28,895 nt of DNA, taken from the NCBI GenBank assembly GCA_023412455.1, contig JAEYNQ010000245.1, positions 1-28,895 of the forward strand, given 5' to 3'. A program made the translations under genes and the position numbers. The notes beneath the pieces are model-generated. The model was not told the origin of the DNA. It worked only from the letters and a program-made list of their open reading frames with translations, and searched no databases. The stretch is from Bacillota bacterium (GTDB taxonomy: Bacteria; Bacillota; Clostridia; Lachnospirales; Cellulosilyticaceae). Shown here one piece after another: positions 23,871-28,895 of the stretch; positions within the stretch are counted from its first letter, which is position 1; every line of letters begins with the position of its first letter.

Positions 23871-25793
23871 ATGGTAGATTTTTCGAAGCTTATACAAGAA
23901 GACCGACGAGAAAGGAAAGCTAGCTATTTCAAGGGGACCTTTCTGGATTATTTAAATACTTTAATTGAGAATCCTCAGTTATATCAGTTGGCTCATGAAA
24001 GGCTCTATAGCTTATTGATAGAGAAGGGTGTAGAGAATATAAAGACTGAGGAAGATTCACGACTTATGCGGATATATGGAAAGGATGTTTTAAAGAAATA
24101 TAACTTCTTTAAAGAAGATTTCTTTGGTATTGATAAGACATTGATGAAGATGATCCGGTATTTTTATTCAGCGGCCATGCGAGGAGAGGAATCCAGGCAG
24201 GTACTTTATCTAGTAGGTCCAGTTGGGGCAGGTAAATCTTCGCTTATCGAAGCTATTAAAAGGTTATTAGAAGAGAGTGGCCCTATTTATGCTTTAGAAG
24301 GATGCCCTATGCGAGAAGAACCTTTACACCTTATTCCTAAACACCTGCGTCGTAATATAGAGAAAGAATTAGGGATACACATAGAAGGCGATTTATGTCC
24401 TATCTGCAGATATCGGCTGATTCATGAGTTTAAGGGGGCCTATGAAGCGTTTCCAGTAGTAGAGACAGATTTTTCTGTACGTTCACGTAAGGGGATAGGT
24501 GTTGTACCTCCTGTTGACCCAAATAACCAAGATACTTCCGTACTAATAGGGAGTGTGGATATTTCTAAAATGGATCTTTATCCAGAAGATGATCCACGTG
24601 TACTCTCACTAAATGGGGCCTTTAATGTAGGAAATCGTGGATTAGTGGAGTTTATTGAAGTATTTAAGAATGATGTAGAGTATCTACATACTATGATTAC
24701 AGCCACTCAAGAAAAAAACATACCTTCTCCAGGAAAGAACGCTATGATTTATTTTGATGGCGTCATATTAGCCCATTCCAATGAAGCAGAATGGAATAAG
24801 TTTAAATCGGATCATACCAATGAGGCTATTTTAGATCGTATTGTAAAGGTGGAGGTTCCTTATTGTTTGGAACTTAATGAAGAAATTAAAATTTATGAGA
24901 AGATGCTGAGAAGTTCTAATTTCAAAGCTCATATTGCACCACATACCTTAGAAATTGCCGCTATGTTTGCCATTTTAACTCGTTTAACGCCTTCCTCTAA
25001 GGTAGACCCTCTCACCAAGTTAAAGATTTATAATGGGGAAGAGGTTATAGAAAAAGGAACCACCAAACGTATCGACATTTTAGAGCTACGAGAGGAAGCA
25101 GAACGAGAAGGTATGACAGGTATTTCTACCCGATTTATTTCTAAAGCTATTGACACAGCCATTTCTGAATCCGATCATAACTGCATAAATCCTATAGGAC
25201 TTTTAGATGTCCTTTTAAGAGAAGTGAAGGAACTAGCCATTGCAGATGAAGTAAAAAAGAAGTATTTAGCTTTTTTACAAGATGGCGTGAAGAAGGAGTA
25301 TCATAAGATTTTAGAAAGTGAAGTGACCAAAGCTTTTATTCATGGCTATAAAGAACAGGCAGAAGACTTATTTAACAATTATTTGGACCATGCAGAAGCT
25401 TATGCCAATAAAACGAAAATCAAGGATAGTAATACAGGGGAAGAACTCAATCCCGATGAAGAATTTATGCGTTCCATTGAAGAACAATTAGGGATCACAC
25501 AAGCAGGGGCCAAGGGCTTTAGGCAAGATGTTACCGCTTATATGTTTGCCATTATCCGGAATGGTGGGAAGGTGGACTACAGTTCTTATGAACCACTAAG
25601 AGAGGCCATTGAAAAGAAGCTTACAGCCTCTGTGCGCCAATTATCCCGTATTATTACCCAAAGTAAGGTGAGAGATAAAGAACAACACGTGAAATACGAT
25701 GCCATGGTAGAAGAAATGAAGAAAAATGGTTATTGTGATTGTTGTTGTAATGTCATCCTCAAATATGCAGCCAATAATTTATGGAAAGATTAG
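23871..25793 (+). CDS. prkA: PrkA-family AAA+ serine protein kinase/protease
   Basis: A 640-residue cytoplasmic protein matching the length of Bacillus PrkA. A PrkA AAA domain fills the first two thirds, with Walker A GPVGAGKSS (K122). C176 and C179 (LCPICRYRL) form a CxxC. The C-terminal PrkA domain ends GYCDCCCNVILKYAANNLW, cysteine-rich. PrkA was first described as a Ser kinase; later work on Bacillus argues for an ATP-dependent protease role, and it affects sporulation through sigma-K. ATG 23871 follows AAAAAGGAGTG. The order prkA-yhbH-spoVR is conserved in spore-formers. Confidence 0.95.
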   Translation: MVDFSKLIQEDRRERKASYFKGTFLDYLNTLIENPQLYQLAHERLYSLLIEKGVENIKTEEDSRLMRIYGKDVLKKYNFFKEDFFGIDKTLMKMIRYFYSAAMRGEESRQVLYLVGPVGAGKSSLIEAIKRLLEESGPIYALEGCPMREEPLHLIPKHLRRNIEKELGIHIEGDLCPICRYRLIHEFKGAYEAFPVVETDFSVRSRKGIGVVPPVDPNNQDTSVLIGSVDISKMDLYPEDDPRVLSLNGAFNVGNRGLVEFIEVFKNDVEYLHTMITATQEKNIPSPGKNAMIYFDGVILAHSNEAEWNKFKSDHTNEAILDRIVKVEVPYCLELNEEIKIYEKMLRSSNFKAHIAPHTLEIAAMFAILTRLTPSSKVDPLTKLKIYNGEEVIEKGTTKRIDILELREEAEREGMTGISTRFISKAIDTAISESDHNCINPIGLLDVLLREVKELAIADEVKKKYLAFLQDGVKKEYHKILESEVTKAFIHGYKEQAEDLFNNYLDHAEAYANKTKIKDSNTGEELNPDEEFMRSIEEQLGITQAGAKGFRQDVTAYMFAIIRNGGKVDYSSYEPLREAIEKKLTASVRQLSRIITQSKVRDKEQHVKYDAMVEEMKKNGYCDCCCNVILKYAANNLWKD

Positions 25794-25802
25794 GATCAGC
25801 CT

Positions 25803-26987
25803 ATGAAAGCTATTTTTAGAGAATTTCAAACGAATAATCGGGACCGAAGCATTGAAGATCGACGCAGACATAAGGAGCTTGTAGAAAAAAGTATAAAAGA
25901 AAATATTGGGAGTATTATTTCAGAGGAAAGCATCATTGGAAAAAGCAAGAATAAAAAAATTAAAATTCCTATTAAAGGTCTAAAAGAATACTATTTTAAG
26001 TATGGCAAAAATCAAAAAGATGTAGTAGCAGGTAGTGGAGAGGAAGAAAAGGGACAAAAAGTACCTAAGGGGGATTATACAAAAGGAAAAGGAGAAGGTG
26101 GAGCAGGGAATGAAGAGGGAGAGGACATCTACGAAACAGAAGTCACTATTGAAGAGGCTATAGACTTTTTATTTGAAGATTTAAATCTCCCCTACTTACA
26201 ACACAAAAAATTTAATGAAATTCAAACACCATATGGTTCTAAACGTTGGGGGGTAAGAGATAAGGGGCCACGGCAACGCCTTTCTAAAAAACATACTGTC
26301 ATTGAAAAGCTCAAACGACAAAAGCAAGAACAAAAGGCGAGGGCAGAATTGGGATTAGAAAAGACCACTGCTCGCGTACCTTTTCATCAAGAGGATTTAA
26401 AATATTTCTATAGGCATCCTAAATTTAAACGGGATTCTAATGCAGTGGTTCTCTGTATCATGGATACTTCTGGGTCTATGGGCCAGACCAAGAAATATTT
26501 AGCAAGAAGCTTTTATTTTCTTCTTTATCAGTTTTTGCTTATTCGCTATATCAATGTGGAAATAGTTTTTATTGCCCATACGACTGTAGCCAAAGAAGTA
26601 TCAGAACAGGATTTCTTTCATAAAGGAGAAAGTGGTGGGACGTATATTAGTAGTGGTTATCAAAAAGCCCTAGATATTATTGAAGAACGGTATCATCCTC
26701 AAAACTGGAATATCTACGCCTTTCATTGTAGTGATGGAGATAACTGGGGAGAAGATAATGATGAGGCGGTAAAATTGGCTAATAAGTTATGTGAGACCTG
26801 TAATTTATTTGGCTATGGAGAGATTAAAACCAGTACTTATACTAGCACCATTATGAATCGTTATATGGAAGATATTCATGCTCCTAATTTTACAGCTGTT
26901 CGTATTTTACGAAAGGAAGATGTATGGACAGCTTTTGTAGAGATGCTTCAGGTAGAAGGTAAAGAAGAAAGGTGGGATGAGGGGTGA
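25803..26987 (+). CDS. yhbH: YhbH/UPF0229 (DUF444) sporulation-associated protein
   Basis: A 394-residue protein of the YhbH/YeaH family. A charged, basic N-terminus and a Gly/Lys/Glu-rich linker (about residues 75-105) precede a von Willebrand A-like domain. The metal-site motif MDTSGSMG (D221, S223, S225) is intact. It is linked to PrkA and SpoVR across bacteria. In Bacillus the gene is sigma-E dependent, and its loss affects sporulation mildly; the exact role is unknown. ATG 25803 is nine bases after the prkA stop with a modest AGGA site. Its end overlaps spoVR by four bases (GTGA). Confidence 0.95.
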   Translation: MKAIFREFQTNNRDRSIEDRRRHKELVEKSIKENIGSIISEESIIGKSKNKKIKIPIKGLKEYYFKYGKNQKDVVAGSGEEEKGQKVPKGDYTKGKGEGGAGNEEGEDIYETEVTIEEAIDFLFEDLNLPYLQHKKFNEIQTPYGSKRWGVRDKGPRQRLSKKHTVIEKLKRQKQEQKARAELGLEKTTARVPFHQEDLKYFYRHPKFKRDSNAVVLCIMDTSGSMGQTKKYLARSFYFLLYQFLLIRYINVEIVFIAHTTVAKEVSEQDFFHKGESGGTYISSGYQKALDIIEERYHPQNWNIYAFHCSDGDNWGEDNDEAVKLANKLCETCNLFGYGEIKTSTYTSTIMNRYMEDIHAPNFTAVRILRKEDVWTAFVEMLQVEGKEERWDEG

Positions 26988-28264
26988 ACTATACATTAAA
27001 GGAGTTAGAAGCTTATAATGAAAAAATAGAAGGTTTAGTAGCTGAAATAGGATTAGATTGTTATCCTCAGGAGTTTGAAATTATCAGCTTTGAAGATATG
27101 CTCTGCTATGAGGCCTATGTAGGGATGCCTTCTCACTATCCTCACTGGAGTTATGGAAAAAGCTATGACCGCCTAAAAACAACGTATAAATACAACTTAA
27201 CAGGTCTTCCTTATGAGATGGTCATTAATTCCAACCCTTGCATTGCCTATTTAATGAAAGATAATACGTTACTCCTACAAATACTTACCGTGGCCCATGT
27301 TTATGGACATAATGATTTTTTTAAGAATAACCGTCTCTTTAAGGACTACACCGAAGCGTCACTCACTCTAGAGATGTTTAAAAATCATGGAGCCCGTATT
27401 CGCACCTATATTCAAGACCCTAGTATTGGCTATGAAAAGGTAGAACGGGTTTTAGATGCGGCTCATTCCATTAAGTATCAATGTGGTGCCTTTTCAAAGG
27501 TGAGCTATGACGTCTTACCAAAGCCCGAGTATCCAGAAGATAATGTTTTAAGCTTTTTAAGTCGCTATGGTAATTTGGAGGAGTGGGAAAAAGATGTTGT
27601 GGCCATAGTTATGAAAGAAAGCAGATATTTTATGCCACAAATTGAAACAAAAATTATGAATGAGGGCTGGGCCACCTTCTGGCATTATACCCTTCTTAAT
27701 AAGCTAGACTTAGAGCAAGGTATGCAGGTCGAATTTCTAAAGGTGCATAATAATGTTATTTGTCAAAGACCAGGCAATTTAAACCCTTACTATTTAGGCT
27801 TCAAAATTTGGCAAAGCCTTTATGAACGCTTTCAAGGCGATTTTAAGGAGTTGGCACGTATACGAAGCAGTGAAGGGGATAGCTCTTTTATCAGAAGCTA
27901 TTTAACTTATAAGTTATGTGAAGAAAGCCATCTTTGTGAAGTACAGGAAGAAGAACGCTATTATGCGATTTCAGAGGTAGCCAATGAAAAAGGCTGGAAA
28001 ACTATTCGCAATACCCTGGCAGAAAATGTAGGCTTAGGTTCTTTGCCCAGTATTTATGTGGAAGACACATTAAAAAATGAAAATTGCTTGGTGTTAGGGC
28101 ATCTTTATGATGGACGTGAATTAAACTTAGCTTATACCACAGAAACCTTAAAATATATTCAAAGTCTTTGGGGAGGAAAAGTGGTCTTAAAGACAAGTCT
28201 GGCTAAAATTCCTCGCCAAATCATTTGTTCAGAAAACAAAAAGGTAGTTATTGAGAATGTGTAG
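26984..28264 (+). CDS. spoVR: SpoVR family sporulation protein
   Basis: A 426-residue member of the SpoVR family. Typical blocks are FEIISFEDMLCYEAYVGMP, HYPHWSYGKSYDRLK, HVYGHNDFFKNN, and NEGWATFWHY. The His/Asp/Glu residues in the last two suggest a metal site, though the biochemistry is unsettled. In Bacillus SpoVR is needed for proper spore cortex formation. The start is GTG 26984 within the end of yhbH, so translation is coupled. This is the last gene of the prkA operon; a large hairpin follows. Confidence 0.95.
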   Translation: MNYTLKELEAYNEKIEGLVAEIGLDCYPQEFEIISFEDMLCYEAYVGMPSHYPHWSYGKSYDRLKTTYKYNLTGLPYEMVINSNPCIAYLMKDNTLLLQILTVAHVYGHNDFFKNNRLFKDYTEASLTLEMFKNHGARIRTYIQDPSIGYEKVERVLDAAHSIKYQCGAFSKVSYDVLPKPEYPEDNVLSFLSRYGNLEEWEKDVVAIVMKESRYFMPQIETKIMNEGWATFWHYTLLNKLDLEQGMQVEFLKVHNNVICQRPGNLNPYYLGFKIWQSLYERFQGDFKELARIRSSEGDSSFIRSYLTYKLCEESHLCEVQEEERYYAISEVANEKGWKTIRNTLAENVGLGSLPSIYVEDTLKNENCLVLGHLYDGRELNLAYTTETLKYIQSLWGGKVVLKTSLAKIPRQIICSENKKVVIENV

Positions 28265-28284
28265 GTTTTTTTTAGTGCTAACCC

Positions 28285-28337
28285 AAACACAAAGGGTCAT
28301 TTTCTTAAAACCAGAAAGTGGCCTCTTTGTGTTTTTT
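28285..28337 (+). terminator. Terminator after spoVR
   Basis: A long stem of about 20 bp built on AACACAAAG / CTTTGTGTT, with one bulge, two wobble pairs and an inner TTTCT/AGAAA stem. It is followed by six T. Confidence 0.9.
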
Positions 28338-28345
28338 GTAAAATG

Positions 28346-28354
28346 TGCTATAGT
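28346..28354 (+). promoter_or_regulatory. Extended -10 promoter of the walJ-like gene
   Basis: TGC plus TATAGT (28346-28354). The -35 region, TTGTGT at 28327-28332 with a 16-base spacer, lies in the descending arm of the spoVR terminator. Terminator and promoter therefore overlap. Confidence 0.5.
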
Positions 28355-28395
28355 AAGAGAAGCTAAAAATGCAAGACAGAGACGGAGGATAAATA

Positions 28396-28895
28396 ATGGT
28401 GGAATTTAGATTATGTCCTATTGCCAGTGGAAGCAGTGGGAATTGTACCTTTATACAAGCAGGTGAGCGAAAGATTTTAGTGGATATAGGCATTAGTGGG
28501 AAAAAAGTAACAGAAGGACTTAGCCTTATTGATATAGATCCAACAACTATTGAGGGCATTTTTATTACTCATGAACATGTGGACCATATTCGAGGGGTAG
28601 GGATTTTCAGCAGAAAATATGATACGCCTATTTATGCTACCCAAAGGGCTTGGGACAAGATGTTAGCAGAAAATATGCTAGGTGCTGTAAAAGAACATAA
28701 TATCAAAATTTTAGAAAAAGAAAAATATTTACAGCTTGAAGCTTTGCAAATCTTACCTTATGGCATTTATCATGATGCAGTAGATCCTGTAGGATATATT
28801 TTTGAATATGAGGGGAAAAAGATAACTCTGGCTACAGATATTGGGATGATTGATGAGCGTATTAAAGAATACCTTCAAGGTTCCAATGGCATTTT
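28396..28895 (+). CDS. walJ: YycJ/WalJ-type metallo-beta-lactamase-fold protein, N-terminal part
   Basis: The frame is open from ATG 28396 (GGAGG at 28384-28388) to the window end, about 166 residues; the 3' end is missing. ASGSSGNCTFI near the start and the metal motif THEHVDHIRG (H59, H61, D63, H64) are typical of YycJ/WalJ, as is the later ATDIG. WalJ is a predicted exonuclease of the WalR operon in Bacillus. Here the upstream genes are sporulation genes, not walRK, and the downstream context is unseen. A sister MBL nuclease cannot be fully excluded. Confidence 0.85.
   Translation, partial: MVEFRLCPIASGSSGNCTFIQAGERKILVDIGISGKKVTEGLSLIDIDPTTIEGIFITHEHVDHIRGVGIFSRKYDTPIYATQRAWDKMLAENMLGAVKEHNIKILEKEKYLQLEALQILPYGIYHDAVDPVGYIFEYEGKKITLATDIGMIDERIKEYLQGSNGI

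Noticed and set aside
28305..28559. 84-codon - strand frame at the start of walJ
   Set aside because: Antisense to the WalJ N-terminus; no ribosome-binding site or recognisable product.

Overview
This is an AT-rich stretch of chromosome from a spore-forming, low-GC Gram-positive bacterium of the class Clostridia. Several things point there: strong AGGAGG ribosome-binding sites, frequent GTG and TTG starts, a PASTA-type PrkC kinase with its PrpC phosphatase, FakA, RecU, WalJ, and the sporulation trio PrkA/YhbH/SpoVR. The gene order resembles Lachnospirales or Cellulosilyticum-like clostridia. That placement is inference from content, not from a database match. I see no tRNA, rRNA, CRISPR array, transposase or phage gene. 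The window is core chromosome, and its interest lies in small genes, lineage-specific proteins and control regions.

Positions 1-8720 hold a long housekeeping cluster read on the + strand. It contains the end of fmt, a YugP-type membrane zinc peptidase, a terminator, then rsmB, rlmN, prpC, prkC, rsgA, rpe and thiN. From rsmB onward the genes overlap or nearly touch, so translation initiation, rRNA modification, ribosome assembly (RsgA) and Ser/Thr phospho-signalling are co-transcribed. Positions 8721-9108 hold a GNRA-capped hairpin and a 46-codon cysteine-rich hydrophobic gene that occupies the locus where other Firmicutes carry spoVM. rpmB follows on the - strand, starting at TTG, with a well-formed promoter.

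Positions 9366-15390 (+) run asp23/yloU and fakA, then recG, rsmD, coaD and a coiled-coil protein. This is the order well known from Bacillus and clostridia. The yloU promoter has an extended -10 and two copies of an 11-bp direct repeat. Positions 15442-18563 hold a single gene for a large M16C zinc peptidase with its own promoter, a 12-bp direct repeat around the -35, and a strong terminator. Positions 18600-21051 hold an SDR oxidoreductase, a small membrane protein and an RluA-family pseudouridine synthase.

Positions 21075-23786 are the most lineage-specific part. A - strand TPR-like membrane-anchored protein is divergent from recU. Next to recU, in place of the ponA partner known from Bacillus, lies an exported, probably lipid-anchored GH26-like protein that appears to have lost both catalytic glutamates. 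After a terminator, positions 23804-28264 encode prkA-yhbH-spoVR behind a possible sigma-E-type promoter. The window ends inside a YycJ/WalJ metallo-beta-lactamase-fold gene.
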